DNA from: Candidatus Electrothrix rattekaaiensis
GTDB lineage: Bacteria; Desulfobacterota; Desulfobulbia; Desulfobulbales; Desulfobulbaceae
DNA: 64,000 nucleotides
Reading direction: 5' to 3'
Assembly (NCBI GenBank): GCA_032595675.1
Contig: JAVQMD010000002.1
Coordinates: 1 to 64,000 of the forward strand
Positions 50,601-58,950 of this stretch are shown in pieces. The notes under the pieces were generated by a model that saw nothing but the letters and a program-made list of their open reading frames with translations, searched no databases and had not been told where the DNA came from. The position numbers were made by a program, and so were the translations under genes. Within the stretch, counting starts at the first letter, position 1. Each line of letters begins with the position of its first letter.

Positions 50601-51420
50601 TGCTGTTCATGGCAGCATAGCGCAGCCGGAACGACCTGATTATGATGAGGGGGCTGATAGGGAGCTAGCCAAGGAAAGCGGATTACCAGAGCCGCCGATC
50701 TTGGATGCCTTTCGTTTTCCCAAAGGAGCAGCAGCAGGAACCTGTCTCCATGCCATCCTGGAGAAGATCAGCTTTACTGATTCCGTTGGTCATGAGGCGG
50801 TGATTGGAGCAGAACTGGCCCGAGCCGGTTTTAAAGAAATCTGGCTGCCGGTGGTGGGTAGCTGGATAAGGGATATATTGAATACCGGCCTGAAGGTGAA
50901 GCAGGATGAGGAGGTCTCTTTTCTCTCCGCTGTCCGAGAAACAGATCGGGTTAATGAAATGGCCTTTTATTTTCCCCTTGCCGCTCTGCGCTTGAATAAA
51001 TTTAATCGGATCCTTCAGGAATTTTCCTATCCGCCTCTGCCAAATCAGCATGAGGTGCTGGAAGGGCTGATGGTCGGTTTTATCGATCTGGTTTTTGCTG
51101 TTAATGGTCGCTATTATCTGGCGGATTATAAATCTAATTATCTTGGCGACAGCCCTGCTGATTATCAGCAGGAGCACCTCCAGGCAGCCATGCTTGATCA
51201 TCGCTATGATCTCCAATATCTCATCTACACCTTGGCCTTGCACCGTTTCCTCAAGGGACGGATCAGGGATTATCGATATGATCAGCATTTCGGCGGAGCC
51301 CTGTACCTCTTTCTGCGCGGGATGCACCCTGATAATGAAGCGGGAACCGGTGTCTTTGCCGCCCGCCCTCCCCTTGCCCTTATTGAGGCCTTGGATCGAG
51401 TTGTTGCAAACGTCGCTTGA
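47695..51420 (+). CDS. recB: RecB, exodeoxyribonuclease V beta subunit
   Basis: A 1241-residue UvrD-family helicase-nuclease for double-strand break repair. Walker A ASAGTGKT is at residues 19-26, ILVVTFTKAATEELRGRI follows, then MVDEFQDTDPLQ, FLIGDPKQAIYSFRGAD, VTIHKSKGMEYPVVFLP and RLLYVAVTRAR. The RecB nuclease domain is at the end (GFIDLVF and LADYKSN near 1125-1146, with QYLIYTLALHRFL). Only RecB is here; RecC and RecD are not in the window. An in-frame palindromic repeat adds about 32 residues near 513-544. It converges with the TrmO-like gene. No clear ribosome site precedes the ATG. Confidence 0.95.
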   Translation: MHPLNPLTLTLHGQILIEASAGTGKTYTIALLFLRLLLEKGLSVDEILVVTFTKAATEELRGRIRQRIRDALDVLEGQGPDDPLLQELLNNAREEIAEERAKILLGDSLTRMDEAAIYTIHGFCQRMLQEHAFESGAPFAMEFLESEQLLRKRIMEDFWRQRFYPASEAEAAWVASLWQAPEELLAGLGGHLGRQDLECLPAISEEEVGGQGEAAASLFTDVQEQWQEQREEVAELLRENKRLSRDKSKGYGLPRLEAALELLDEVLAAQAVPWLLAAELELFTNSKIQSSLKKNKQEPPDHPFFALFEEFFQTHQRLSQSRRILVLVQARTWLHEELTRRKQAQDQLSFDDLLTQLEAALQGDEGGRLAGSIGRRFPVIMVDEFQDTDPLQYRIFAAVHRAADKDTKTEISTASPPESKKPGLFLIGDPKQAIYSFRGADIFTYIQARQDTLPENRLTMTTNYRSATPMVAAVNHLFHHEAPFLFAKDEIDFPEVEAAGLADKASLVLEDMGRGESPCSPLQGGQAQGPAPTSPGQTHRSAPTTSPVPLTCLLLPEGDKGKPLAKGTAEEQAARFCAHEIADLLAAGQQGKARIGDQPLSAGDFAVLVRTHAEADLVRKELSALSITSVSFSQQSVFSGKEARQLLTVMTALNDLSDSALVRTALVTELFGYTAERLDKLRNDEQEWEEVMFLLAAYRRTWQQQGVIPMLQKLLKDQQTVSRLHAAPSGERMLTNFLHLAELLQAESRYRFGVHGANALLRWFSDQIHSPEKHAENQQLRLESDENLVKIVTIHKSKGMEYPVVFLPFLWAARPCSPKRPLAFHRPEQPEQLCLDLGSGKEEHFLLAEKERLAEDLRLLYVAVTRARACCFFCWGRVSKMEDSALCYLLHGGLPAPDQLFNDLDRLDKGSGMLALKPFPDRFLPPKLSNTDSEAKLVSPAFKGQIDTRWRLTSYSGLIAALDSDATHDAVHGSIAQPERPDYDEGADRELAKESGLPEPPILDAFRFPKGAAAGTCLHAILEKISFTDSVGHEAVIGAELARAGFKEIWLPVVGSWIRDILNTGLKVKQDEEVSFLSAVRETDRVNEMAFYFPLAALRLNKFNRILQEFSYPPLPNQHEVLEGLMVGFIDLVFAVNGRYYLADYKSNYLGDSPADYQQEHLQAAMLDHRYDLQYLIYTLALHRFLKGRIRDYRYDQHFGGALYLFLRGMHPDNEAGTGVFAARPPLALIEALDRVVANVA
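49232..49325. repeat. Palindromic repeat element inside recB
   Basis: The element opens GTAGGGGC and has a matching GCCCCTAC at 49285-49292. Each half folds on itself: GGGGCGAA with TTCGCCC, and GGGCAGGC with GCCTGCCCC. A related tail (GGCAGACACACAGGTCGGCA then CCTAC) runs to 49325. It encodes a Pro/Gly/Ser-rich insertion (CSPLQGGQAQGPAPTSPGQT) between helicase motifs without breaking the frame. Confidence 0.75.
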
Positions 51421-51435
51421 GGAGCAGCCGGTTCA

Positions 51436-51963
51436 TCAGGCTGGAATATTTTTGATATCCACAATGGGCGTGCCGTTAAGGATATCCAGGCCGGAAACTT
51501 CGATTCGGCAACCATCCACGGCCAGGACTTTCAGCTCGGAAATGGCGATGGGATTGGGGCGCATGGGACTACGGGTGGCGAACACACCACGTAATCCTTT
51601 CGATTTATCCCCGCGCGGATAGACTTGCAGGGCCTCTCTGTTAGCCTGATGGAACCAGCAGAGGACAACGATGGTCTGACCTGCGGCGATACCCTGTAAC
51701 CCTTCCAGGTATTGGGGATAGATTTCCAAGGTGCCGGTGCGGTCCGACTCGGCGTAGAATTTCGGGGCATCCTTGATGGTGAGGATGTCGCTGTGAACTG
51801 TGCCGATGAAGTGGAGTTCTGGGGGATGCATGGGCTGTTGCTGGAACTTTTGAAAGTAGGCTACAGAGAAAGAAGAGAAGCCCATTATTTCCACATGGGC
51901 CGGAATCGAGGAAGACCCGGCAAACTGGGCATCGGAATGCATCCTGCCCATTGTGTCGGTCAT
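51436..51963 (-). CDS. trmO: TrmO/TsaA-family tRNA methyltransferase
   Basis: A TsaA/YaeB-type beta-barrel protein that methylates N6-threonylcarbamoyladenosine-37 in some tRNAs. The domain begins PELHFIGTVHSD at about residue 47 and includes the family's best motif RGVFATRSPMRPNPIAIS, with VLCWFHQANRE before it. The ATG at 51963 overlaps the upstream stop (ATGA); this gives a 44-residue leader unlike the family, so the ATG at 51831 is a serious alternative. It is the last gene of the leftward lipid operon, possibly an unrelated passenger. Confidence 0.85.
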   Translation of the reverse strand: MTDTMGRMHSDAQFAGSSSIPAHVEIMGFSSFSVAYFQKFQQQPMHPPELHFIGTVHSDILTIKDAPKFYAESDRTGTLEIYPQYLEGLQGIAAGQTIVVLCWFHQANREALQVYPRGDKSKGLRGVFATRSPMRPNPIAISELKVLAVDGCRIEVSGLDILNGTPIVDIKNIPA

Positions 51964-52865
51964 GTCGTAGGAGGCTGGAAGCCACCACCGGATGCAGAGT
52001 CCGAGGAGTACTGCTGCCTCTTGATGCCACAGAGAAGTATTTTTTGCCCTGCTCCGCTCACATCCCGCATACGCAATCCTTTCACCACCTCATAAACCGT
52101 CCCTTCCCCATCAAAAATTAACAAGTCAAACACCAGTTCTTTGTCTGACAGTGCAACAGCGGATACCTTGGTCAGATATTCACCGCCGGGCTGCGTCGGA
52201 CGTAGAATAACCCGTCGATCAATACCAACCGGTAACGGAGTAAAATCTACCTGTTGCTGACCGAGAACACTGGCTGCATGCATGGCCCCATCCAAGGGAA
52301 AGGGTGAACCGAGGCGATCCTGCATAGGGAGGGGCGAAAAATCTTTCGCCTTTATTTTTCCCCATGCGCTGTCTTCAGTAAGATATAAGGTGCCCTGCAA
52401 GGTCTGATACTGCGGGCCGAAAGGCACCAGCTCACGATAGAGCTGATCAACGGGAATTTGTTGCAGCGAATTTGCAGGCAGGGTCGGATCTGTAGGATCT
52501 ATCCGGGAAGGCGGGTACTCTCCCGAATCATTCAAGGAAAAAAAGACCTGCCCATGCTCTATAATTCTGCTCATCTTCCCGCATGGTCTACGGGTGAGTA
52601 ACTTGGCCCCTACCCTCTTCCTTTCCGCATCAGGAGAAAGTTCAACCAGAGCCTCCACAGTTGCGGCCTTTGGCGGGAGTTCAAGAAATTTGGCAAAGCG
52701 CATATCTTCCATAACGGAGATATTTGCGCCGGGAAAGCCATCGGCAACCTGAGCCGACAGCAGGAGCAGGGTCTCCACAGCTGGGAGGATGATTTTTCCG
52801 GCAAAGCAATGGTCCCGGAACCAAGGCTGAACAGTGATGGTGACAGCAAGGCGGGCGTTATTCAT
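51960..52865 (-). CDS. Polyketide-synthase-type dehydratase (double hot-dog) protein
   Basis: A 301-residue protein that resembles stand-alone PKS dehydratase domains. The N-terminal WFRDHCFAGKIILPAVETLL matches the DH active-site His and the following proline turn; a second hot-dog half follows around residues 130-280 (LDGAMHAASVLG has the Asp expected of the second catalytic residue). It would remove water from a beta-hydroxyacyl-ACP. ATGA overlaps link it to the thioesterase before it and the TrmO-like gene after it. Confidence 0.75.
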   Translation of the reverse strand: MNNARLAVTITVQPWFRDHCFAGKIILPAVETLLLLSAQVADGFPGANISVMEDMRFAKFLELPPKAATVEALVELSPDAERKRVGAKLLTRRPCGKMSRIIEHGQVFFSLNDSGEYPPSRIDPTDPTLPANSLQQIPVDQLYRELVPFGPQYQTLQGTLYLTEDSAWGKIKAKDFSPLPMQDRLGSPFPLDGAMHAASVLGQQQVDFTPLPVGIDRRVILRPTQPGGEYLTKVSAVALSDKELVFDLLIFDGEGTVYEVVKGLRMRDVSGAGQKILLCGIKRQQYSSDSASGGGFQPPTT

Positions 52866-53344
52866 GAATCAGGAAATTCCCGCCAGAGGCACCGGGTCTG
52901 CGGATCAATCTCCACCGGAATCCCTTTATCGTTGACTGCGCAATGGCGGGTAAAGCCGGTGCAGGAGATCTCGCCGTTTTCCGCCTTGGTGATCAGGTAG
53001 TCAAACTGGAGCCTGACCCGCTCGATTTTTCCGGGTCGGATATGAATATACATCAGATCATCGTAGAAGAGCGGCGAATAATAATTCAGCTCTGTCTTAA
53101 TGATGGGATAGACAAAACCGTCCTCTTCTATCTGCTTATAGGGATACTTGGCCTCCCGCATGAGCGACGACCTAGCAAATTCAAAATACTTGAGATAGTT
53201 AGAATGATAGACCACCTGAGAACGGTCTGTATCAATATACAGGGTCCGCATTTCGCAGCGGTACCAGACCAAGCCGCTGGTGGCATCCCGGACAAAGGCA
53301 GAATTCTCCAGGGGCTGAGCAAGAAAGGGTTTAGGGCGCATCAA
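52862..53344 (-). CDS. 4HBT-type acyl-CoA/ACP thioesterase
   Basis: A 160-residue single hot-dog protein. The 4-hydroxybenzoyl-CoA-thioesterase-type motif YIDTDRSQVVYHSNYLKYFEFAR is at about residues 36-58, with the catalytic Asp. Later strands (ELNYYSPLFYDDLMYIHI) fit the fold. It would release a chain from CoA or ACP. It is coupled by ATGA overlaps to the ketosynthase upstream and the dehydratase downstream, placing it in the lipid pathway. Confidence 0.88.
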   Translation of the reverse strand: MMRPKPFLAQPLENSAFVRDATSGLVWYRCEMRTLYIDTDRSQVVYHSNYLKYFEFARSSLMREAKYPYKQIEEDGFVYPIIKTELNYYSPLFYDDLMYIHIRPGKIERVRLQFDYLITKAENGEISCTGFTRHCAVNDKGIPVEIDPQTRCLWREFPDS

Positions 53345-54606
53345 ATACCTCGTAAGACAAGACAGCAGTTGGTTCCACCGAAACCAAAGGAGTTGGACAG
53401 GACAAATTCATAGGTATGGTTGCGCACGGTATTCGGCACCACATCCAGATCAGCAAAGGCCGGATCAGGGATATGATTCACTGTGGGCAGAACCAGCCCC
53501 TTGTTCATGGCCTCTATGGATAAAGCCGCCTCTATGGCCGCAGAGGCTCCCAGAGAGTGGCCTACCTGTGATTTATTGGCAGAAATAGGTATACCGGACA
53601 GGGACTCGCCAAAAACGGTGCGCAGGCATTCCACCTCAGTGGCATCGCCGGTGGGAGTTGAAGTGCCGTGGGCATTGATGGAGTCGATATCCGCAGGGCC
53701 AATCTCCGCATCATCCAGGGCATCATGAATGGCCCGGATAATGGTGGCAGCATTGGGCCGGGTGAAATGGTGGGCATCCGAGTTCCAACCGATCCCGCTG
53801 ATTTCCGCCAGCGGATGCAGCCCGAGACTGTGGACAGCCTCTTCCGCTGCCAGCACCAGCACGGCTCCGCCTTCGGCCAGAACAAAGCCTTTACGGTCAC
53901 GACTAAAGGGGCGTGAGGCCTGGGTCGGATCCTGAAAGGCCCTGTCCTTTTCTCCCACCTTGATGGTAGCCAGCATATTGGAAAAGCCCTGGATGATCTC
54001 CGGGACAAGACAGGTTTCCACCCCGCCTGCCAGCATAAAATCACAGTCGCCGTCCCGGATCATTCTCGCACTAAGGGCAATGGCATGATTGCCTGAGGCG
54101 CAGGCCCCTTGGGGAGAAAAAACCGGTCCGGTGAATCCTAACAGCATTCCGGCCTTACCGCCCGGCAGATTGGCGCAGACATTGGGCAGCAGATAGGGGC
54201 TGACCTTGAACGGGCCGCCGTTCCGATAATTTTCCGCCGCGATCCGGTAGGCATCGGTTCCGTTCAGAGCCGAACCGATCAGGCAGCCGGTACGCGGGCC
54301 GGTTTCGCTGTTTATTTCCAGCCCGGCATGTTCCAAAGCCCGGCGACAGACCTCCATCGTCAGAAAGACATAAGCGGCATTCCAGAGCGAGGCATTTTTC
54401 CGATCCACATAGGGAAATCGGCTGGGTTCCCAGTCCGGGATCTCGCCCACCACATTACTGCGGCTGGCGGTTTCGCAACGGGTGACTCGGCGGAACCCTG
54501 CTTTCCCCTCAATGGCGGCCTGCCAAGTCGCGGCAAAGGTACTGCCCAAGGCTGTGGCCGCATCATAACCGACCACAAAAACGCGTCTGTTCTTTGGAGC
54601 CTTCAT
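53341..54606 (-). CDS. Beta-ketoacyl-ACP synthase (FabF-type), first of two in tandem
   Basis: A 421-residue thiolase-fold condensing enzyme. The catalytic set is complete: Cys169 in QGACASGNHAI, His313 in NAHGTSTPTGD, Lys345 and His350 in NKSQVGHSLGAS, with SFGFGGTNCCLVL at the end. It should extend an acyl-ACP by two carbons. It follows the other ketosynthase by three bases; two adjacent, distinct KS genes resemble KS pairs of type II polyketide and aryl-polyene systems, but both have a catalytic Cys here. Overlaps the thioesterase gene by four bases. Confidence 0.93.
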   Translation of the reverse strand: MKAPKNRRVFVVGYDAATALGSTFAATWQAAIEGKAGFRRVTRCETASRSNVVGEIPDWEPSRFPYVDRKNASLWNAAYVFLTMEVCRRALEHAGLEINSETGPRTGCLIGSALNGTDAYRIAAENYRNGGPFKVSPYLLPNVCANLPGGKAGMLLGFTGPVFSPQGACASGNHAIALSARMIRDGDCDFMLAGGVETCLVPEIIQGFSNMLATIKVGEKDRAFQDPTQASRPFSRDRKGFVLAEGGAVLVLAAEEAVHSLGLHPLAEISGIGWNSDAHHFTRPNAATIIRAIHDALDDAEIGPADIDSINAHGTSTPTGDATEVECLRTVFGESLSGIPISANKSQVGHSLGASAAIEAALSIEAMNKGLVLPTVNHIPDPAFADLDVVPNTVRNHTYEFVLSNSFGFGGTNCCLVLRGI

Positions 54607-54609
54607 GGT

Positions 54610-55860
54610 TCAGGCGACCTTCTGTAAGACTGCGCAGGCATTACAGCCACCAAAGCCGAAGGAGTTTTTCAGGATATACTCCTGCTCAAGCGAGCGGCTG
54701 CCTTCAGACACACAGTCCAGTTCCAGTTCGGGATCAGGCGTATAGTTGATGGTGGGCGGCAGCAGGCTGTCCTGCATCCCCTGGAGGGCAAAGATGGTTT
54801 CAATGACGCTGGAAGCACCCATCGCATGTCCGATCAGGGATTTATTGGCCGTGACCGGCGGCATCTTATCGCCAAAGACCGCCCGCAGGGCCTCGTATTC
54901 CACCTTATCGCCGACCTTGGTAGAAGCGGCATGGGCATTGATAACAGCAATATCCTGCGGAGCAACCGAGGCATCAGTCAAGGCGTCCTGCATACATTGT
55001 TTGACCGTGGCAAAATGGGGGGCAACAAAATGGTGGGCATCCGAGGTCATGCCCCAACCGGCCAGACGGGCTGCATAGGGTAATCCGTGGGCATCAGCGA
55101 ATTCCTTGGTCGCAAGAATGACCGCGCCAGCCCCTTCGGAGATAACAAAACCTCGTCGATCAAGGGAAAATGGCCTGCTGGCCCTTTCCGCTGGATCGCC
55201 TTCTCTGCCCTCTTTGGGGTGATAGGCCCCGTTCATGGTATGAAAACCGGCCACGATAGGCTCGACCAGAGCAAAATCCACAGCCCCGCAGATGGCGAGA
55301 TCCGCCCGTCCTTGGGCCATGAGCAAAGTCGCGATGAGCATTGAAGTCAGGCCAGTGGCGCAGGCCGTAATGGTGGAGGTAATTGGTCCCTGAGCACCGG
55401 TGGCAATGGCAATCTTGCCGCCGATCATATTAATGCAGGAATTGGGATTGGCATAGGGAGGGGGAAGCTTATTATCGGCTTGCAGGCGTCTGTCCGCCTT
55501 GAGCACCGCATCCAAGCCGCCAATGGCCGAGCTGTAGGTCACCGCAGTACGAGGGGCCAGCTCCGGGGTTACTTCAATACCGCTACGTTCCAAGGCACGA
55601 GCCACGGTGAGCAAGGAATATTTAAAGACCGGTGAACTCCAGGCAGCCTGATGCCGGGCAGTGAGAAAGGGATAGTCCAGATGATCAATATCCGGCACCT
55701 GGCCAGCAATGCGGACCGGGAAATCCTCTGTCAGCGCAAAGCGACTGAGCGGGCCGATACCGCTTGTACCTGCCAATGCACGTTGCCACTGCTCATCCAG
55801 CTCAATCCCCAACGGTGAGACAGCATCGCAGCCGAGAATAACGGCATCTTTCGCCCCCAT
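54610..55860 (-). CDS. Beta-ketoacyl-ACP synthase, second of two in tandem
   Basis: A 416-residue condensing enzyme. Cys167 (TITACATGLTSM), His310 (INAHAASTKVGD, with the common HGTST changed to HAAST), Lys340 and His345 (NKSLIGHAMGAS) are all present, so it should be active and not a chain-length factor. The ATG at 55860 follows the radical SAM stop by seven bases; an ATG at 55899 would overlap that gene. It is only distantly similar to its neighbour, so the two probably use different chain lengths. Confidence 0.92.
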   Translation of the reverse strand: MGAKDAVILGCDAVSPLGIELDEQWQRALAGTSGIGPLSRFALTEDFPVRIAGQVPDIDHLDYPFLTARHQAAWSSPVFKYSLLTVARALERSGIEVTPELAPRTAVTYSSAIGGLDAVLKADRRLQADNKLPPPYANPNSCINMIGGKIAIATGAQGPITSTITACATGLTSMLIATLLMAQGRADLAICGAVDFALVEPIVAGFHTMNGAYHPKEGREGDPAERASRPFSLDRRGFVISEGAGAVILATKEFADAHGLPYAARLAGWGMTSDAHHFVAPHFATVKQCMQDALTDASVAPQDIAVINAHAASTKVGDKVEYEALRAVFGDKMPPVTANKSLIGHAMGASSVIETIFALQGMQDSLLPPTINYTPDPELELDCVSEGSRSLEQEYILKNSFGFGGCNACAVLQKVA

Positions 55861-55867
55861 CGACAGC

Positions 55868-56866
55868 TTACCAGGGAATAAACTGGTAGAGTTTGGCAAA
55901 CATCTCGTAGACCTCTATCCAATTCTGGAAATCCTGACTGCTCCGCATATGGGCGCGTTTATTGACCATGACCCAGCTCATATGGGCGGCACCGTCCTTA
56001 CAGGTAGAACAGTCTCTGGTTTCCGAGGTGCAGCAACGATGCATGGTTTGCAAGTCTGACGACCAGCGGATGAAATTGATCAGCCGTTTGGGTTGAGGAG
56101 CCCGATTATCAATACTCAGGGTCACAGACGGGCATTCCATCCAGCCAAAGGGACGGCCTAGCATTTGGCCGGTGGTGATGATCTCATGGTAGTATTTGCA
56201 GGAAATCACCGTTTCCGGATAAGCAGCCAGCATGGCATCCATTTCATCCCGGATAGCAATTAATTCCTCCGGCTGCCAGGAAAAACCGTCCACGCCCTCG
56301 TCATTGGAGAGGAGCTGCATATGGACTTTCAGGCCGACGTCCTTAATCTTACGGATGATCTCCTCGGTCTTGCCCAGCTGTTTTGGGGTGATGGTATAGA
56401 GATAATAGGTATAAGGATCGCCTGCGTAGTTGGTGCTGGAGATTTTAAAGGTGTCTTTGCCGCGCAGGGTTTTTTCATCCTCAGGAGTGCCCCAGAGGGA
56501 AAGTCCGACCATCATGTCCGGGAAACGATCCCTAGGCACCTTGATGAGGCCGTTGGTGGCGCAAAAGGTGGGCATACGCTTATAAAAGGCTTCAATCCGA
56601 TCTAGGCAGAGGGTGGGTTCACCGCCAATGAGGATAGCCAGATTCACCCCGCGCTCCATCTCTTTTTCTACAAAGGTATGCCATTTCGCAATATCGTTTT
56701 CCTCGGCTGCCGCCTCGTGTTCACCAGAGGAGAAGAAAAAGCAGCCCTTGCAGCGCAGGTTGCAGCGGTTGGTCACATCGTAAATGGAACTGCGGAAATT
56801 CAGCTTGGAAATTCGTTTATACCGCTCGTACCAATGGTCATCCAGCAGGGAACTGACAGTTTTCAT
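55868..56866 (-). CDS. Radical SAM enzyme A of the lipid cluster
   Basis: A 332-residue radical SAM protein. The 4Fe-4S/SAM motif CNLRCKGC is at about residues 34-41, with IGGEPTLCL as the GGE motif. Cysteines near the end (HRCCTSETRDCSTC) suggest an auxiliary cluster. It is a paralogue of the next gene upstream, from which it is separated by 11 bases; both share the start YDxTNRCNxRCxGC. The substrate is unknown; co-location with ACP and KS genes suggests a C-C bond or methylation step on an acyl chain. Confidence 0.9.
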   Translation of the reverse strand: MKTVSSLLDDHWYERYKRISKLNFRSSIYDVTNRCNLRCKGCFFFSSGEHEAAAEENDIAKWHTFVEKEMERGVNLAILIGGEPTLCLDRIEAFYKRMPTFCATNGLIKVPRDRFPDMMVGLSLWGTPEDEKTLRGKDTFKISSTNYAGDPYTYYLYTITPKQLGKTEEIIRKIKDVGLKVHMQLLSNDEGVDGFSWQPEELIAIRDEMDAMLAAYPETVISCKYYHEIITTGQMLGRPFGWMECPSVTLSIDNRAPQPKRLINFIRWSSDLQTMHRCCTSETRDCSTCKDGAAHMSWVMVNKRAHMRSSQDFQNWIEVYEMFAKLYQFIPW

Positions 56867-56877
56867 AATGGAAAATT

Positions 56878-57945
56878 TTACGGAGTATTTGAAGGCGGAT
56901 TGGTAAAGGTGTCGCAGAGATTTGCTCCTTTCTCGTAGCCTCTGACCCAGACGCTGAGATAGGTGTCCACATAGTCCAGCCAGGCCGAGAAGGTCGTAGG
57001 ATCGGTGGCGTGGCGATACATCCTGGCCGTGACCACGGCACTGCCCGCCGCATAATGACGGCAGTCCGCGCAGTCCGTGTCCGGGACACAGCAGGCCGCA
57101 TCACGGTCCCATTGCAGATCCGTCCGGTATTGCCGGAAGGAACGGCCAAGACCGATAGCTGTGGACGGGTTCATCCGGGGATAAGGACAGGAGAAAAGAT
57201 CATGCAGGCCCTGCTCATGGGTATGGGCAACAATATTATAGGGGGAAAAGAGCACGGTCCGGGGAAATTCCGTCAGCAATTCCAGCATAACCTTGCGGGT
57301 TTTTGCCAGGGTTTCAGCGGTATGGCGAAGATGACCGCTATAGCCTACCGGGGCGGAAAACATGTTAAAGGTGATCTGCTGCTCATTTTTTGCGAGCAGT
57401 TCGGTCACTTCCCGTGCCTCGTCAATATTTTCCGAGGTAAAGGTGTAGACAAAGACCGCCCTGGGATCATCGGCATAGTTTTCCATCTGCCGGGCCAGCA
57501 TATCCGGGGCCTTGCGCACAGCCTTGCTGGTCTGATCATTACCCCAGACCGAAAGATGAATGCGGTAATCTATTTCCTTGGGGATCGCTTTGAGTCCGTT
57601 GCTGGCAATGGCCCCGTGCGGAATGACCCGATAGGCGGCAGCGCAGAGTTCCGGTACCAGAGAGGGCTCTGCCCCGGCCAGAACAACAAAGGTGATACCC
57701 CGTTCTTTTTCCGCAGCAAAAAGCTGTTGCCAAGCCTGCTCATCTCGTACCTCCTGGGCGAACTGCTTTTCCCCGTTATAATAATAACAGCCCTCGCAGC
57801 GGACATTGCAGCGATTCGTCATATCATAGGTGGATTCGCGGAGAAAAAAATATTTACGAACCTTTTCCCAGCGTTTTTTAATCGCCGGATCCGCTATGAT
57901 AGCAGAGAATTTATATTCCTTCTGCTTTTCTTGTTGGGAGCCCAT
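56878..57945 (-). CDS. Radical SAM enzyme B of the lipid cluster
   Basis: A 355-residue radical SAM protein, paralogous to enzyme A. The SAM-cluster motif CNVRCEGC is at about residues 46-53, with LAGAEPSL in the GGE position (GAE). A cysteine set CCVPDTDCADC near residue 290 could hold an auxiliary cluster. Its ATG directly follows the ACP stop (TAGATG), so the ACP and this enzyme are tightly co-translated, which suggests that its substrate is ACP-bound. Confidence 0.9.
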   Translation of the reverse strand: MGSQQEKQKEYKFSAIIADPAIKKRWEKVRKYFFLRESTYDMTNRCNVRCEGCYYYNGEKQFAQEVRDEQAWQQLFAAEKERGITFVVLAGAEPSLVPELCAAAYRVIPHGAIASNGLKAIPKEIDYRIHLSVWGNDQTSKAVRKAPDMLARQMENYADDPRAVFVYTFTSENIDEAREVTELLAKNEQQITFNMFSAPVGYSGHLRHTAETLAKTRKVMLELLTEFPRTVLFSPYNIVAHTHEQGLHDLFSCPYPRMNPSTAIGLGRSFRQYRTDLQWDRDAACCVPDTDCADCRHYAAGSAVVTARMYRHATDPTTFSAWLDYVDTYLSVWVRGYEKGANLCDTFTNPPSNTP

Positions 57946-58212
57946 CTACTCGTCGCTGTTCAGCTTATCAATGATGTATTGGCCAATAATGCGCACCGTG
58001 GTCAGCTTGGGATAATCATCTTCGTCAATCCGAATCCCGTATTCATCCCTAAGCACCAAAGCAACTGTGGCTAGATCCATTGAATCAATTCCTACCTCAT
58101 CCACCAGATCCAGATCAGCGTCAAAGGTTTCCGGGGTCACATCCTCAAGTTTGAGTTCGTTAATGAGGATTTCAGCAACCCGAAGGACGGTTGTGTTAAG
58201 ATCGTTACGCAT
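57946..58212 (-). CDS. Acyl carrier protein
   Basis: An 88-residue acidic helical protein. Ser44 in EVGIDSMDLATV is the phosphopantetheine site. It carries the growing chain for the surrounding enzymes. It is distinct from the housekeeping FabD/FabH-linked ACP and has its own operon partners: FabZ-like protein upstream and a radical SAM enzyme immediately downstream. Confidence 0.93.
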   Translation of the reverse strand: MRNDLNTTVLRVAEILINELKLEDVTPETFDADLDLVDEVGIDSMDLATVALVLRDEYGIRIDEDDYPKLTTVRIIGQYIIDKLNSDE

Positions 58213-58243
58213 GCATTCGCTATAGAGTTATATATTATTAATA

Positions 58244-58540
58244 TTATCGAGAGAGAAAAATGCTGCCGGAGCAGACATCTTCCTTGTCGCCGACAATCCT
58301 GAATGTATATTGGTCTTTTTTCCTACCCGGCGCAACCTGAATATCCAGCAGGTCACCGGGCCGGACTATTTTTCTGAACTTCACTCTGCTCATCCCGGTC
58401 AGTTTTAACGGTGTTCCTGTTGCCTCGGAGATCAGTTTGACGATCAGTTCCAGCTGGGCAATTCCGGGCAGGATGGGGTCGTCAGGAAAATGGCCGGAGA
58501 ACCACTGGGAATCGGCATCAACAGTTACAGATGTCTGCAT
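58244..58540 (-). CDS. FabZ-like hot-dog dehydratase
   Basis: A roughly 98-residue single hot-dog protein. WFSGHFPDDPILPGIAQLEL keeps the FabZ active-site His, the proline turn and a Glu at the catalytic position. SRVKFRKIVRPGDLLDI is the usual second FabZ block. It is shorter than FabZ (about 145 residues). A GTG at 58558 is an alternative start. It probably dehydrates 3-hydroxyacyl chains on the ACP encoded 32 bases downstream. Confidence 0.85.
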   Translation of the reverse strand: MQTSVTVDADSQWFSGHFPDDPILPGIAQLELIVKLISEATGTPLKLTGMSRVKFRKIVRPGDLLDIQVAPGRKKDQYTFRIVGDKEDVCSGSIFLSR

Positions 58541-58569
58541 GTTTACTTCGCCTGTCACCTTAGTGAAAA

Positions 58570-58950
58570 TTATTTGCCTTCAATAAGGTGACGAATGCGT
58601 ATTCTGGTTTCTTCAATCACCCAAAGAGTATGCGGAATGATCTCCATGTCTCTTTGAAACAGACCCGTGCAGACGTTGCTTACATTGGCTGATTTCAGAT
58701 TCTTTAACCGCAGATAAAGAATACCGTAACATGGTTTACCCTGATTGACCGCCAATGTGCCGAAATCAGAATCATGCGTCAATACAAACCGCTCTTCCTG
58801 ATATGCAATATTCAAGAGAGCTTCATCAGTTGCCCCCTGCCACATCTGTTCCTTTGTGTCAAGGACATCAATCCCTTGCTGCCGAAGAGACGCGACAACT
58901 TTTGGAGATATATTTTCATCTGCCAACAGTTTGATTTGATGGAGTCTCAT
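58570..58950 (-). CDS. DUF5615 PIN-like toxin
   Basis: A 126-residue PIN-type putative ribonuclease. Acidic active-site positions are in KLLADENISPKV near the start and in VLTHDSDFGTLA near residue 60. It overlaps the DUF433 gene by four bases (ATGA), the standard order and coupling of this type II toxin-antitoxin family. It is embedded in the lipid biosynthesis operon on the same strand. No signs of damage. Confidence 0.88.
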   Translation of the reverse strand: MRLHQIKLLADENISPKVVASLRQQGIDVLDTKEQMWQGATDEALLNIAYQEERFVLTHDSDFGTLAVNQGKPCYGILYLRLKNLKSANVSNVCTGLFQRDMEIIPHTLWVIEETRIRIRHLIEGK

